DNA from: Allosphingosinicella indica
GTDB taxonomy: Bacteria > Pseudomonadota > Alphaproteobacteria > Sphingomonadales > Sphingomonadaceae
NCBI RefSeq assembly: GCF_900177405.1
Contig: NZ_LT840185.1
Coordinates: 726,001 to 790,000 of the forward strand
Length of the DNA: 64,000 nucleotides
Direction: 5' to 3'
The position numbers and the translations under genes are program-made. Shown here piece after piece: positions 48,360-59,289 of the stretch (positions within the stretch are counted from its first letter, which is position 1; every line of letters begins with the position of its first letter). The notes beneath the pieces are model-generated. The model worked only from the letters and a program-made list of their open reading frames with translations, was not told where the DNA came from and did no database searches.

Positions 48360-48815
48360 ATGACCGCATCCGCCCGTTCCCGTTCGCGCTCCGCCGCGCG
48401 GCTTGCCGCCGTGCAGGCGCTCTACCAGCAGGAAATGGAGGGAACGGCGCTGCCGCAGCTTCTCCACGAATTCCACCACCACCGCATCGGCGCGACGATC
48501 GAGGGCGTCGAATATGCGGACGCAGAGATCGATTTCTTCGACGATGTTGTCTCCGGCGCACTGGCGCGGCGCGACGAGCTGGACGGCCTCATCGCGGGCA
48601 AGCTTGCGGAGGGCTGGACGCTGGAGCGGCTCGACAAGCCGATGCGGCAGATCCTGCGCGCCGGCGCCTATGAACTGGCCGCGCGCGTCGACGTGCCCAC
48701 CGGCAGCGTGATTTCCGAATATGTCGATGTCGCCAAGGCCTTTTACGACAAACGCGAGGCGTCTTTCGTGAACGGCTTGCTCGACGCGCTGGCCAAGGAC
48801 GTCCGCAAGGGCTGA
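48360..48815 (+). CDS. nusB: transcription antitermination factor NusB
   Basis: 151 residues, all helical. ARLAAVQALYQQEMEG and PMRQILRAGAYELAARVDVPTGSVISEYVDVAKAFYD are the NusB marks. With NusE it binds boxA of rRNA leaders. It is the last gene of bolA-pirin-hydrolase-nusB; in many relatives nusB stands next to thiL instead. Confidence 0.95.
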   Translation: MTASARSRSRSAARLAAVQALYQQEMEGTALPQLLHEFHHHRIGATIEGVEYADAEIDFFDDVVSGALARRDELDGLIAGKLAEGWTLERLDKPMRQILRAGAYELAARVDVPTGSVISEYVDVAKAFYDKREASFVNGLLDALAKDVRKG

Positions 48816-48828
48816 GGCGCAAGAACTA

Positions 48829-48858
48829 GGGGCCGACACCCTTTCGGATGCCGGCCCC
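48829..48858 (+). terminator. probable terminator after nusB
   Basis: Ten-base arms (GGGGCCGACA at 48829-48838, TGCCGGCCCC at 48849-48858) with one mismatch, 14 bases beyond the nusB stop. No T-run follows, so strength is uncertain. Confidence 0.5.
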
Positions 48859-48906
48859 GCCCTCGGTACGCTACGCGAGGGGCCTCGGTGGAGCGAGCGC
48901 CGCGGT

Positions 48907-49272
48907 TCAGCGGCGGCAATCGCCCTTGTCTATCGCGCGGCCGGCAAGCGCGCCGACGGCGCCGCCGATGATCGTGCCGGCGGTCTTGTCACCACGGCGG
49001 CCGACCACTTCATGGCCGAGCAGACCGCCCGCGACCGCGCCGACGATCGTGCCGGTCGTGCCGCTGCAGCGACGGTTGTTGGAATAATAGCGGTCGCGGC
49101 CATAATAACGGTTGCCACGATCATAGCGGTCACCACGGTAATAGCCGCGATCGTAGCCACGCTCGTAACGGGAATCCGAATAACGGTCGTAGCCGCGCGC
49201 TTCGGCAGCAGCCGGAATAGCGGCGAAGGTGGAGACGGCGAGGACGCTCGCGATGGTCAGACTCTTCAGCAT
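48907..49272 (-). CDS. secreted glycine-zipper 2TM protein
   Basis: 121 residues. Signal peptide MLKSLTIASVLAVSTFAAIPAAAEA, then a Tyr/Arg/Asp-rich linker (RGYDRGYYRGDRYDRG) and a glycine zipper, GTIVGAVAGGLLGHEVVGRRGDKTAGTIIGGAVGALAG. Probably an outer-membrane-associated protein like Rickettsia 17-kDa antigens, but without a lipobox Cys. ATG at 49272 has AAGGAG about eight bases upstream. Confidence 0.82.
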   Translation of the reverse strand: MLKSLTIASVLAVSTFAAIPAAAEARGYDRYSDSRYERGYDRGYYRGDRYDRGNRYYGRDRYYSNNRRCSGTTGTIVGAVAGGLLGHEVVGRRGDKTAGTIIGGAVGALAGRAIDKGDCRR

Positions 49273-49452
49273 ATTTGGCACTCCTTACACGTCGCCTGCT
49301 GGCGAACTCCCTGATCGGTTCTATTTCGAAAGCGCACGAGCGTGTGTCCTTCGATGAAAGTGGTTTTAGGGTGATTCGCTTGATCCGATCCTGAATGTGC
49401 TTGTCAGCGATCGTTCATCGACCGGAACGGTTTTCCGTCATAGGCGGCTGTC

Positions 49453-50397
49453 ATGCGTATCGCGGTGATCCTCGCCATTCTCATTCTGCTCGGCACCTTC
49501 GCGCCGCCCGACCTGCCCCAGCGCGAGCGGCAATATGCGGGGACGATCGCCTTCGAGCCGGTGCCGCTCGACCGCACCGACCCGGCACGGCGGACCGTCG
49601 GCAAGCTTCGCTATCTCGGCGGCTGGTCGGTCCGCAGCGACGACCCGCGCTTCGGCGGCCTGTCGGCGCTGGATGTTGCGGCAGACGGCATAATCGCGGC
49701 CAGCGACGCGGGCTGGCTCATCCGCATGCCCTTGCCCGGCCAATCTGGCCGCGTCGCGATCCAGGCGCTCGCCAAGGGCCGCAAGCAGGATCGCGACGCC
49801 GAATCGATGGTCGTCCACGACGGACAGGCTTGGATCGGGCTGGAGCGCGCAAATGCGGTCTGGCGCTATAGTCTGACGGATGGGAGACGCGAGGCTGCCG
49901 CCGAGCCTGCCAAGATGCGCGGCTGGCGAGGCAATTCGGGTGCGGAGGCGATGCTACGGCTCGCGGACGGCCGCTTCCTGATCTTTTCGGAAGGCAGCGA
50001 CGACGCCGCGAACAGCGCCGCCCTATTGTTCGACGGCGACCCGGCCGAGCCGGACATAGCGGCCATCGCTTTCCGCTACCGCCCGCCCGCTGGCTATCGG
50101 ATCACGGACGCCGCGCTGCTGCCCGACGGGCGGATGATCGCGCTCAACCGCAGATTCAGGATGAGCGAGGGCGTGTCGGTGCGCGTGACCTTGTCGGACC
50201 TGTCCGGCATCGCCGCAGCGAAGACGCTGACCGGCACCGAGATCGCAGCCTTCGCGGCGCCGCTGACGGTCGATAATTTCGAGGGGATCAGCGTGACGCG
50301 CGAACGTGGCGGGGCGGTCGTCTGGATCGTGTCCGACGACAATTACAATCCGCTGCTGCAGCGGACCCTGCTGATGAAATTCGCGCTGGAAGACTGA
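49453..50397 (+). CDS. esterase-like activity of phytase family protein, secreted
   Basis: 314 residues. A hydrophobic N-terminus (MRIAVILAILILLGTFAPP) is a signal or anchor. The rest is a beta-propeller: FGGLSALDVAADG, DAESMVVHDGQAWIGLERANAVWRY and LTVDNFEGISVTRERGGAVVWIVSDDNY, the last being the family mark. It may hydrolyse phosphoesters outside the cytoplasm. It converges on rpmB. Confidence 0.85.
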   Translation: MRIAVILAILILLGTFAPPDLPQRERQYAGTIAFEPVPLDRTDPARRTVGKLRYLGGWSVRSDDPRFGGLSALDVAADGIIAASDAGWLIRMPLPGQSGRVAIQALAKGRKQDRDAESMVVHDGQAWIGLERANAVWRYSLTDGRREAAAEPAKMRGWRGNSGAEAMLRLADGRFLIFSEGSDDAANSAALLFDGDPAEPDIAAIAFRYRPPAGYRITDAALLPDGRMIALNRRFRMSEGVSVRVTLSDLSGIAAAKTLTGTEIAAFAAPLTVDNFEGISVTRERGGAVVWIVSDDNYNPLLQRTLLMKFALED

Positions 50398-50430
50398 CGC
50401 CGCCCCGGTGGCGGAGCGGCAATCCAAAAT

Positions 50431-50721
50431 TCAGGCGGCTTCGGCCTGCTTCTTCGCGACGTCGCGCTTGAGGCGGCGCGCACGCAGGCTGAGCTTCTCG
50501 TCGCCCGTCTTGCCGAGCCAATTGTCGAGGCCGCCGACATGCTCGACCGAGCGCAGCGCGCTGGTGGAGACGCGCAGCGTCACGCCGCGGCCCAGCGCGT
50601 CCGAGATCAGCGTCACGTTCTGCAGGTTGGGCAGAAAGGTCCGCTTGGTCTTGTTGTTGGCGTGGGACACATTGTGGCCCACCTGACGGCCCTTGCCGGT
50701 CAGCTCGCAAATGCGCGACAT
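50431..50721 (-). CDS. rpmB: 50S ribosomal protein L28
   Basis: 96 residues, the long alphaproteobacterial L28. [32 protein letters not shown] is the conserved start; the C-terminal [15 protein letters not shown] is a basic extension usual in the class. It has no zinc cysteines. Confidence 0.98.
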   Translation of the reverse strand: MSRICELTGKGRQVGHNVSHANNKTKRTFLPNLQNVTLISDALGRGVTLRVSTSALRSVEHVGGLDNWLGKTGDEKLSLRARRLKRDVAKKQAEAA

Positions 50722-50859
50722 GATTCTTCTCTTGTTTGAGCGAGATCCCGAAAGGGCTCCCGGAAAGGGGGCGCGGATAACGGGCTAAGGCAGATTCGTC
50801 AACCGTCATGTCCCTCGTCAAAGCGCATGCAACTCTATCATAAGATCGGCGTTTGAGTT

Positions 50860-50888
50860 CCGATCGTTGCGGTAGTGCAACCGATCGG
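50860..50888. promoter_or_regulatory. imperfect palindrome in the leader of the 91-aa gene
   Basis: CCGATCGTTGC (50860-50870) and GCAACCGATCGG (50877-50888) are inverted with a one-base bulge, about 54 bases before the start at 50942. It could be an operator or an mRNA hairpin; the protein it serves is unknown. Confidence 0.4.
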
Positions 50889-50941
50889 GTTACGCTTCGT
50901 TGTCGGTCGATGAGCCGCGACGGCGATAAAGGAGGAATTGC

Positions 50942-51217
50942 ATGTCTCGTCCTATTCTCATCATTCTGGCGATTGCCGTTCTCGTATTGATCGTGCTGTT
51001 CGCCACCGGCTTCTGGAGCGTCGATCAGACCCGTGAAGCCAAGCTGCCGGACGTCGAGGTCCAGGCCCAGGGCGGTCAGCTCCCGGCCTATGACGTCGAT
51101 TCCAAGGAAGTCGTGGTCGGCACGACCACCGCCAACATCGAAGTACCGAAGGTCGAGACCAAGACCGAGCAGGTCCAGGTGCCGGTCGTCGGCGTCAAGG
51201 ATAACGGCGAGCAGTAA
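50942..51217 (+). CDS. 91-aa membrane-anchored hypothetical protein
   Basis: A short basic start, one helix (ILIILAIAVLVLIVLFATGFW, about 5-25) and a 65-residue tail rich in Val, Glu and Gln outside the membrane (VEVQAQGGQLPAYDVDSKEV ... VPKVETKTEQVQVPVVGV). Strong ribosome site AAAGGAGG. Similar small proteins occur in sphingomonads without known role. Two hairpins follow the stop. Confidence 0.75.
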   Translation: MSRPILIILAIAVLVLIVLFATGFWSVDQTREAKLPDVEVQAQGGQLPAYDVDSKEVVVGTTTANIEVPKVETKTEQVQVPVVGVKDNGEQ

Positions 51218-51223
51218 TCGCCG

Positions 51224-51253
51224 TGCCGCGCCGGCCCATTCCCCGGCGCGGCA
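51224..51253 (+). terminator. GC-rich hairpin after the 91-aa gene
   Basis: Perfect 11-base arms (51224-51234 and 51243-51253), seven bases past the stop, followed by ATTGATT. First of two stacked hairpins. Confidence 0.65.
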
Positions 51254-51266
51254 ATTGATTACGACG

Positions 51267-51296
51267 CGGCCGGCTTCCCACACGGGAGGCCGGCCG
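51267..51296 (+). terminator. second hairpin with short T-run
   Basis: 13-base arms (51267-51279 and 51284-51296), one mismatch, followed by TTTC. It insulates the 91-aa gene from hutI. Confidence 0.7.
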
Positions 51297-51353
51297 TTTC
51301 GATTCTCGAGCGCTGCAATTGCCGTCGGCATCACTGCACCCTAAAGCGGCGGC

Positions 51354-52565
51354 ATGTGGGACCGCCTGCTTACCGACTGCCACATCGCGACGATGGACCC
51401 CGCGATCGCCACCCCGTTCGGCGCGATCGAGGACGGTGCGATCGGCATCCAGGATGGACGCATCGTCCGCGTCGGACGCCGCACCGAGCTTGCCGGTTTC
51501 CGTGCCCGCAGCGTCGAGCCGCTCGGCGGCGCCTGGGTGACGCCCGGATTGGTAGACTGCCACACCCACCTCGTCTTTGGCGGCAACCGCGCGCACGAAT
51601 TCGAGATGCGACTCCAAGGCGCGAGCTACGAGGAGATCGCCAAGGCTGGAGGGGGGATCGTCTCCACCGTCGGCGCCACGCGGAACGCCAGCGTCGAGCA
51701 ACTCGCAGAAGCGGCACGGCCGCGGCTCCAGGCGCTGATGCGCGGCGGCGCCACCACGGTGGAGGTGAAATCGGGCTACGGCCTGGATGTCGCAACCGAG
51801 ATCAAATTGCTGAAAGCCGCCAAGGCGCTTGGCGACAGCGAAGCTGTGCGCATCTCTCCCACCCTCCTCGCGCTCCATGCGCTGCCTCCCGAATATAAGG
51901 AGCGGCGCGAGGAATTCGTCCGCATCGCGATCGAGGAGATGCTGCCGGCCGCGGCGGATGCAGGGCTTGCGACGGCGGTGGACGCTTTCGCCGAAGGGAT
52001 CGGCTTTACGGTCGAGGAGGCGCGCGCGCTGTTTGCGGCCGCCAAGGAGCGCGGCCTCGGCATCAAGCTCCATGCCGAGCAGTTGAGTAATCTGAGCGGC
52101 GCGGCGATGGCCGCGCGTTATGGCGCGCTGTCGGCCGATCATCTCGAACATGTCGACGAAGCAGGTGTGGCGGCGATGGCCGAGGCGGGGATGGTCGCCG
52201 TCCTGCTGCCCGGCGCGTTCTATGCGCTGCGAGAAACGCGCAAGCCGCCCGTCGATCTGCTGCGCAAGCACAAGGTCGGCATGGCGGTCGCGACCGACTG
52301 CAATCCGGGCACTTCGCCGGTCCTCTCGCCGACGCTGATGCTCAGCATGGCTTGCACGCTCTTCGGTCTCACTCCCGAGGAGGCGCTCGGCGGCATGACC
52401 CGCGAGGGCGCGCGCGCGCTGGGCCTGGGCCACGAGATCGGCACGATCGCCGCCAACAAGGCCGCGGACCTCTGCGTCTGGCGCGTCTCGCGGCCCGCCG
52501 AACTAGCCTACTGGGTCGGCCTCCCGGGGCCGGAAAAGCGCATCATGGCGGGCGTGGATAGCTGA
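51354..52565 (+). CDS. hutI: imidazolonepropionase
   Basis: 403 residues. Third enzyme of histidine breakdown: imidazolonepropionate to N-formimidoyl-glutamate. The amidohydrolase barrel begins at VDCHTHLVFGGNRAHEFEMRL with two metal His, KSGYGLD follows, then KLHAEQLSN, DHLEHVDEAG and ATDCNPGTSP. It begins the hutI-hutU-hutH run. No HutC regulator lies nearby. Confidence 0.97.
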   Translation: MWDRLLTDCHIATMDPAIATPFGAIEDGAIGIQDGRIVRVGRRTELAGFRARSVEPLGGAWVTPGLVDCHTHLVFGGNRAHEFEMRLQGASYEEIAKAGGGIVSTVGATRNASVEQLAEAARPRLQALMRGGATTVEVKSGYGLDVATEIKLLKAAKALGDSEAVRISPTLLALHALPPEYKERREEFVRIAIEEMLPAAADAGLATAVDAFAEGIGFTVEEARALFAAAKERGLGIKLHAEQLSNLSGAAMAARYGALSADHLEHVDEAGVAAMAEAGMVAVLLPGAFYALRETRKPPVDLLRKHKVGMAVATDCNPGTSPVLSPTLMLSMACTLFGLTPEEALGGMTREGARALGLGHEIGTIAANKAADLCVWRVSRPAELAYWVGLPGPEKRIMAGVDS

Positions 52566-52581
52566 ACGCTGCCTTCCACGC

Positions 52582-52660
52582 GGGCTGAGCTTGTCGAAGC
52601 CCTGCCCTTCTTTCTAGGGAGGCCGCAACAAGGACAGCCCTTCGACAAGCTCAGGGCGAA
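52582..52660. repeat. inverted repeat between hutI and hutU
   Basis: Arms CTGAGCTTGTCGAAG (left, within 52582-52604) and CTTCGACAAGCTCAG (right, within 52635-52660), of the widespread 'GAGCTTGTCGAAGG' repeat type. It occupies most of the gap inside the hut operon and can fold in the mRNA. Confidence 0.8.
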
Positions 52661-52666
52661 CGGAGC

Positions 52667-54336
<1,670 letters not shown>

Positions 54337-54340
<4 letters not shown>

Positions 54341-55848
54341 CAATCACCCTTCGCCCTGGCCGCGTGTCACTGGCCGACCTCCGCGCGATCTGGGACGGCG
54401 CGGGATTCGCCCTTTCTGACGATGCCTTCACGGCGATCGACGCCTCAGCGGCGGCGGTAGGCGAGATCGTCCGATCGGGCCGCACCGTTTACGGCATCAA
54501 CACAGGCTTCGGCCTTCTCGCGCAGACGCGTATCCCCGGCGACCGGCTTGCCGAGCTGCAGCGCAATTTGATCCTCAGCCACGCCTGCGGACTCGGCGAT
54601 CCGATCGCGCCACGCATCGTGCGGCTCATCATCGCGCTCAAGATTATCGGTCTCGGCCGCGGCCATTCGGGCGTGCGGCGGTTGGTTGTCGATCGCCTCT
54701 TGGCATTTGCGGAAGCCGACGCCTTGCCGGTCATTCCTGCACAGGGATCGGTCGGCGCATCGGGCGACCTCGCGCCGCTCGCGCATCTCAGCGCGGCGAT
54801 GATGGGTGTCGGCGACGTCCTGCTCAACGGCGAACGGATGTCGGCGGTCGATGCGCTAAAGGCGCTCGGTCTCGACCCGCTGGTACTCGGTCCGAAGGAG
54901 GGCCTGGCGCTGATCAACGGCACGCAAGTGTCGACCGCCATCGCGCTCGACGCTTTGTTCACCGGCGAGCGGGTGCTGGCAAGCGCGGTCGTCGCGAGCG
55001 CGCTTTCGACCGACGCGTTGAAAGGCACCGACGTCGCCTTCGATCCGCGCATCCACGACACGCGCGGCCAGCCGGGGCAGATCGCCGTCGCGGCCGCGAT
55101 CCGCGGCCTGCTCGACGGTAGCGAAATCCGCAAATCGCATGCCGATTGCCCGCGGGTGCAGGATCCCTACAGCTTCCGCTGCAACCCGCAGGTGACCGGC
55201 GCAGCGCTCGATCTGCTGCGCAACGCGGCGCGCACGCTCGAGATCGAAGCCAATGCCGTCACCGATAATCCCGTGCTGTTCGAGACCGACGGGCTGTCGG
55301 GCGGCAACTTCCACGCGCAACCGGTCGCCTTCGCCGCCGACACGATCGCGATGGCGCTGTGCGAGGTCGGCTCGATCAGCGAACGCCGGACTGCAGTGCT
55401 GGTCGACCCGAAGATGAGCGGCCTGCCCGCCTTCCTCGTCGAGGACAGCGGCGTCAATTCGGGTTTCATGATCGCGCAGGTCGCGACGGCGGCCTTGGTC
55501 TCGGAGAACCGTACGCTCGCCTTTCCCGCCAGCGTCGATTCGATTCCCACGTCGGCGGGGCAGGAAGACCATGTTTCGATGGCCACCCATGCCGCGCGCA
55601 AGGCCGGCGTGATCGCGCGCAACGCCGCGGGCGTGATCGGGATCGAGCTGCTTGCCGCCGCGCAGGGCGTACATTTCCACGCCCCGCTCAAGACATCCGC
55701 CAAGCTCGGCGCTATGATGGCGTTGATCCGCGGCGCCGTACCGCCGCTGGACAGCGACCGCTACCTGCATCCGGATCTCGCTTGGGCACAGCAGGCGGTG
55801 CTGGACGGCACGATCGGCGCGGAGACGCTGCCCGTCCTGTTCGGCTGA
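54337..55848 (+). CDS. hutH: histidine ammonia-lyase
   Basis: 503 residues. It removes ammonia from histidine to give urocanate. The self-made MIO cofactor comes from A141-S142-G143 ([12 protein letters not shown]); the catalytic Tyr is in VYGINTGFG (Y52). [20 protein letters not shown] is also conserved. GTG at 54337 overlaps the hutU stop. A two-way terminator follows. Confidence 0.97.
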
Positions 55849-55866
55849 TCACTAAAACAAGAAAAA

Positions 55867-55890
55867 GGCGCCGGGATTTCTCCCGGCGCC
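55867..55890. terminator. bidirectional terminator between hutH and the RTX gene
   Basis: GGCGCCGGGA/TCCCGGCGCC arms with a TTTC loop; AAAAA on the left and CTTCTTCTT on the right, so it should work for both convergent genes. Confidence 0.85.
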
Positions 55891-55915
55891 CTTCTTCTTG
55901 TCCGTCGTTGCCCGA

Positions 55916-58051
55916 TCAGGCGGCGACGTTGACCGTCAGGATCAGGTCGTCGGCACGGATGGCCGTGGCGCCGACGTTGATCTGGAAGTCGGCGACACCG
56001 TCGCCGTTGACGTCACCGGCGATGATCGTCGAGCCGCGGTCGGTGAAGATGCGCACTTCACCGGCGTTGCCCGAGAACGCGCTGGTGCCGACCCAGGTGA
56101 AGTCCTGGTGGCCCTCGGCGCTCGCGTTGGCGTCGATCCCGGTCAGGTCGATCTTGTCGCCCTGGCCGCGGCGGAAGTCGACGATCGTGTCGTAGCCGCC
56201 GAGATCCGAGAAGCGGAACGTGTCCGCACCCGCACCGCCGTACAGCTTGTCGTCGCCCGCACCGCCGTCGAGCACGTCGTTGCCGGCATCACCATAGAGC
56301 GTGTCGTTGCCGGCATCGCCGAACAGGATGTCGTCGCCGGCGCCGCCCATGATGGTGTCGTTGCCTTCACCGCCACGGATCGTGTCGTTGCCGCCGTCGC
56401 CGAACAGCTGGTCATTGCCTTCGCCGCCGTCGATCGTGTCGTCACCGTTGCGACCGTAGATGATGTCATTGCCGGCAAGACCGTTCAGGACGTTGTTGCC
56501 GTCGCTGCCGGTCAGCACGTCGTTGTGACGGCTGCCGGTGACGCCTTCGATCGAGATCAGAACGTCGCCAGCCGCACCGCCCGACACGAGGCCGGTGGCG
56601 AGATTGACGCTGACGCCCGAAGTCGCGGTCTGGTAGCTGACCAGATCGTTGCCGGCACCGCCGTCGAGGCGGTTGGCCGCACCGTTGGCGACCAGAATGT
56701 CATCGCCCGAGCCGCCCACGGCGTTCTCGATGATCGCATTGTAGGCGATCGCGATGTTGTCCGACATCAGGTTGTGGTTCCAGGCCGGCCCGAAGGACGC
56801 GACGAACGCATCATAGGATTCACGCGTGCGCGGCGCGAGACCCGCCGCGACACGAGCAGCATTGGTCTCTTCGAACGACGGAATTTCGTCCAGATACGTG
56901 CCGCCTGCGCTGCTGAAAGCACCCGGATTGAGATCGATCAGCGACGGCGTATCGAAGCCCGAGACGTCGATCGTGTCGTTGCCGCCGGCATCCCAGATGG
57001 TGATGACGGGCAGCGGGGTCTTCTCGAAATCGAACGTGTCGAGACCGGTGTTGGAGTTGAAGCCATACACCGTATCGCCCGAGCGCGTCTCCATGTCGGC
57101 GCCGTAGATGCGCTGGATAGCGAGAACGTCATGCACACCCGGAGTAGAGTTGTAGCGCAGAACGGTCTGCGTCCAATCGACGTGGTTCGCACCCGTTTCG
57201 TTGGCGCGCCAGTAGGACATGATCGAATACTGGTTCGAGTCCTGATAGAATTCAGCGCCGTTCTGGTAAGTCACCGAGAAGCCGGGGCCGAAGTTGTAGC
57301 GGCCGGGATGCTCGAGACCGAGCGAGTGGCCAAGCTCGTGGATGAGCGTGGTCAGGCCATATTCGCCCTCGTCGAACTGCTGGTTCGAGGCCTGCGCAGG
57401 GTTGACGGCAACGTCGCCCGCGAGACGCGCGGCAGCCGCCGGCGAGTAGTTGTACGGCAGATAGGCGGAAGCCTGCGCCGGACCGGTGGTGGTGTTCATG
57501 AAGTTGATGTCGGCCTGCGCCGGCGCCTTCTCGACGAACTTGACCGCGATCAGCTCGTCCCACGTGCCGATTGCCTGACGGGCCGCTTCGCGCTGCTCTT
57601 CGCTAAACGCCGAGAAGCCGGTGAGGCGACGGGTACCCGCCGTGCTGCCAGCGACGTTGTTGTAATAGGGATCGATGTCGGCGCGCGTATTGTAGAAGCC
57701 GAACGAGATCGTCTCCAGCGGACCGCCGGTGTAGCCGGCCGTCAGCGCCGGTGCGTAGCCAGCATTGACGCCGCCCTTGTGGCCGGCCCACGCCGCGCCG
57801 GTGCCCGGGACATAGTTCTTCAGCGGGTTGCTCGGATCGAGCGCCGTGTAGTTGGACGCAAGGTTACCGCGATTGAGGAAATGCGCGATGTCCGGCGCGC
57901 TGAGCACCGGCTTGCCGCGAATGTAGCTGCCGACCAGCCCATCGACCGAGCCTTCCGACATGACCGCGCCGCCCGACGGCACGTAATCGGCCGTGTTCCA
58001 ATCGTCGGTCGGCAGATCGCCGTGATAACCGTCGTCAAGATCCTTAGACAT
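55916..58051 (-). CDS. serralysin-type RTX metalloprotease (M10B)
   Basis: 711 residues. The zinc motif HELGHSLGLEH (H238, E239, H242, H248) and the Met-turn SIMSYW (M278) define a metzincin protease of the serralysin class. RTX nonapeptide repeats GG-x-G-x-D (about 441-605) bind Ca2+ outside the cell, and the last 60 or so residues should be the type I secretion signal (ending LILTVNVAA). It has no Sec signal. At 711 residues it is longer than typical serralysins (about 480), with a spacer at 330-440. The T1SS operon at 59.3-63.9 kb is the likely exporter. No inhibitor gene is adjacent. The ribosome site is GGGAGG. Confidence 0.93.
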   Translation of the reverse strand: MSKDLDDGYHGDLPTDDWNTADYVPSGGAVMSEGSVDGLVGSYIRGKPVLSAPDIAHFLNRGNLASNYTALDPSNPLKNYVPGTGAAWAGHKGGVNAGYAPALTAGYTGGPLETISFGFYNTRADIDPYYNNVAGSTAGTRRLTGFSAFSEEQREAARQAIGTWDELIAVKFVEKAPAQADINFMNTTTGPAQASAYLPYNYSPAAAARLAGDVAVNPAQASNQQFDEGEYGLTTLIHELGHSLGLEHPGRYNFGPGFSVTYQNGAEFYQDSNQYSIMSYWRANETGANHVDWTQTVLRYNSTPGVHDVLAIQRIYGADMETRSGDTVYGFNSNTGLDTFDFEKTPLPVITIWDAGGNDTIDVSGFDTPSLIDLNPGAFSSAGGTYLDEIPSFEETNAARVAAGLAPRTRESYDAFVASFGPAWNHNLMSDNIAIAYNAIIENAVGGSGDDILVANGAANRLDGGAGNDLVSYQTATSGVSVNLATGLVSGGAAGDVLISIEGVTGSRHNDVLTGSDGNNVLNGLAGNDIIYGRNGDDTIDGGEGNDQLFGDGGNDTIRGGEGNDTIMGGAGDDILFGDAGNDTLYGDAGNDVLDGGAGDDKLYGGAGADTFRFSDLGGYDTIVDFRRGQGDKIDLTGIDANASAEGHQDFTWVGTSAFSGNAGEVRIFTDRGSTIIAGDVNGDGVADFQINVGATAIRADDLILTVNVAA
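56200..56545 (-). repeat. 27-bp-period coding repeats (RTX Ca2+-binding nonapeptides)
   Basis: On the minus strand about twelve units encode versions of G-G-x-G-N/D-D-x-L/I-x. The DNA repeats drift but keep the period, as expected for a parallel beta-roll. Confidence 0.85.
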
Positions 58052-58524
58052 TCAATACCTCCCGCTTGATGTGGTGACAGTTCACCATTCTCCGCCCGGC
58101 ACGGCCGGACGAAAGCTCTGCACGATGCGAACGAGCGCATCCGAATTTGTCTGAAAGACCGTCAAGGGACGCGGTCATACGGCGCAAGCACCATAAGGCG
58201 CCGCCTTTATTGAGCCGACATTCGCGAAAAGCCCCGCGCCCAACCCCGCCCCTCTCGATCAGCGCGGCCGATGCCAACGGCAAGACCGCATTACTGTCAG
58301 GAACAACGGCCGCGACGCCGCTGTGGATGAATCCCGGAAAAGCCCACTGAGGCTACCCCCGCCCGAAGCGCATTAGTCCAGACACGCAAGGGAGCTGTCA
58401 ACACTTAGTTAACGATTGTTTCGGAGGCGGAGAAGAAAGTTTTCCCGGCTTGTTTCAAAAGGGTACAGCCGAAGGTCGCCGATCCCGGTGGCGCCCGTCG
58501 GTCAACGCCCTTAAGCATGTCGCC
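58052..58524. promoter_or_regulatory. 473-bp divergent regulatory region
   Basis: No convincing gene. It separates the RTX protease (minus) from the 2OG oxygenase (plus). It holds AT-richer stretches (CTTAGTTAACGATTG at about 58405-58419; GTTTCAAAAGG at 58452-58462) and an imperfect palindrome ATAAGGCG/CGCCTTTAT at 58192-58209. Promoters for both genes and a regulator site are expected here, but none can be placed firmly. Confidence 0.5.
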
Positions 58525-59247
58525 ATGACCCAATTACGGCTGAACGCCAGCTTCGACCCGAACGAGATCGCCGCGCGATTCCAGACGTTTCGGAGATTGC
58601 AGATCCCGAACTTCCTGGCGCCCGATTGCGCGGAGGCGCTGTATCGCGAGCTCGCCGAAAGCCGCGCTTGGGTGCTGACCGCCAACCGCGGCGAGCAGGT
58701 GATCGACTTTCGCGAGGAGATGCTCGCGGGGTTCAGCCAGGACGACTGGATCAAGCTCGACAAGGCGGTGACGCTCGGGGGCCGCTTTGGCTTCCAGTTC
58801 CGTTACGACACGATCCGCCTCAAGGACGGCGGCGCGGCGCAGGTGCCGCTGCTCGCCGCCTTCACCGATTTCCTCTGTTCGGACGAGATCGTCGCGATGT
58901 TCCGGACGATCACCGGTGCTGACGACATCGGCTTCGCCGACGCGCATGCCTCGCGCTACCGTCCGCATCATTTCCTGACGACTCATGACGACCGAATCGA
59001 GGATCAGGGGCGGCGCGCGGCATACGTGCTCAACCTGTCGCCGGGATGGCGGCCGGACTGGGGCGGGCTGCTGCAATTCTACGACGCGCAGGGCAATGTC
59101 GAGCGGGGCTACACGCCGGCGTTCAACACGCTCAACATCTTCAGCGTGCCGCAGCCGCACAGCGTGACCTGGGTCACGCCGCTGGCCGCCCAGCCGCGTT
59201 TCGCGGTCACCGGATGGTTGCGCGCCGGCGAGCGGCCCACGGCCTGA
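58525..59247 (+). CDS. 2OG-Fe(II) dioxygenase, prolyl-hydroxylase type
   Basis: 240 residues with the double-stranded beta-helix of P4H/Tpa1-type dioxygenases. The Fe ligands are H154-x-D156 (THDDR) and H212 (PQPHSV), and R225 (PRFAV) fits the 2-oxoglutarate salt bridge. It should hydroxylate a protein side chain or a small molecule. It is divergent from the RTX protease and converges on the T1SS operon, so a role with the exported protease is possible but unproven. ATG at 58525 fits the fold; an upstream start at 58450 has no support. Confidence 0.88.
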   Translation: MTQLRLNASFDPNEIAARFQTFRRLQIPNFLAPDCAEALYRELAESRAWVLTANRGEQVIDFREEMLAGFSQDDWIKLDKAVTLGGRFGFQFRYDTIRLKDGGAAQVPLLAAFTDFLCSDEIVAMFRTITGADDIGFADAHASRYRPHHFLTTHDDRIEDQGRRAAYVLNLSPGWRPDWGGLLQFYDAQGNVERGYTPAFNTLNIFSVPQPHSVTWVTPLAAQPRFAVTGWLRAGERPTA

Positions 59248-59289
59248 ACGACCGCAACGCGGCAGAAGGGGTGCCGGGCACCCCTCCCC

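Noticed and set aside
56200..56545. regular short repeats that could suggest a CRISPR array
   Set aside because: The period is 27 bp with no unique spacers, and it encodes Ca2+-binding nonapeptides in frame.
55898..58069. 723-residue plus-strand frame opposite the RTX protease
   Set aside because: Its Val/Ala-rich repeats simply mirror the RTX coding repeats on the other strand.
58044..58350. short frames in the RTX/oxygenase leader
   Set aside because: No ribosome site, no conserved-looking residues and low-complexity composition; treated as regulatory DNA.
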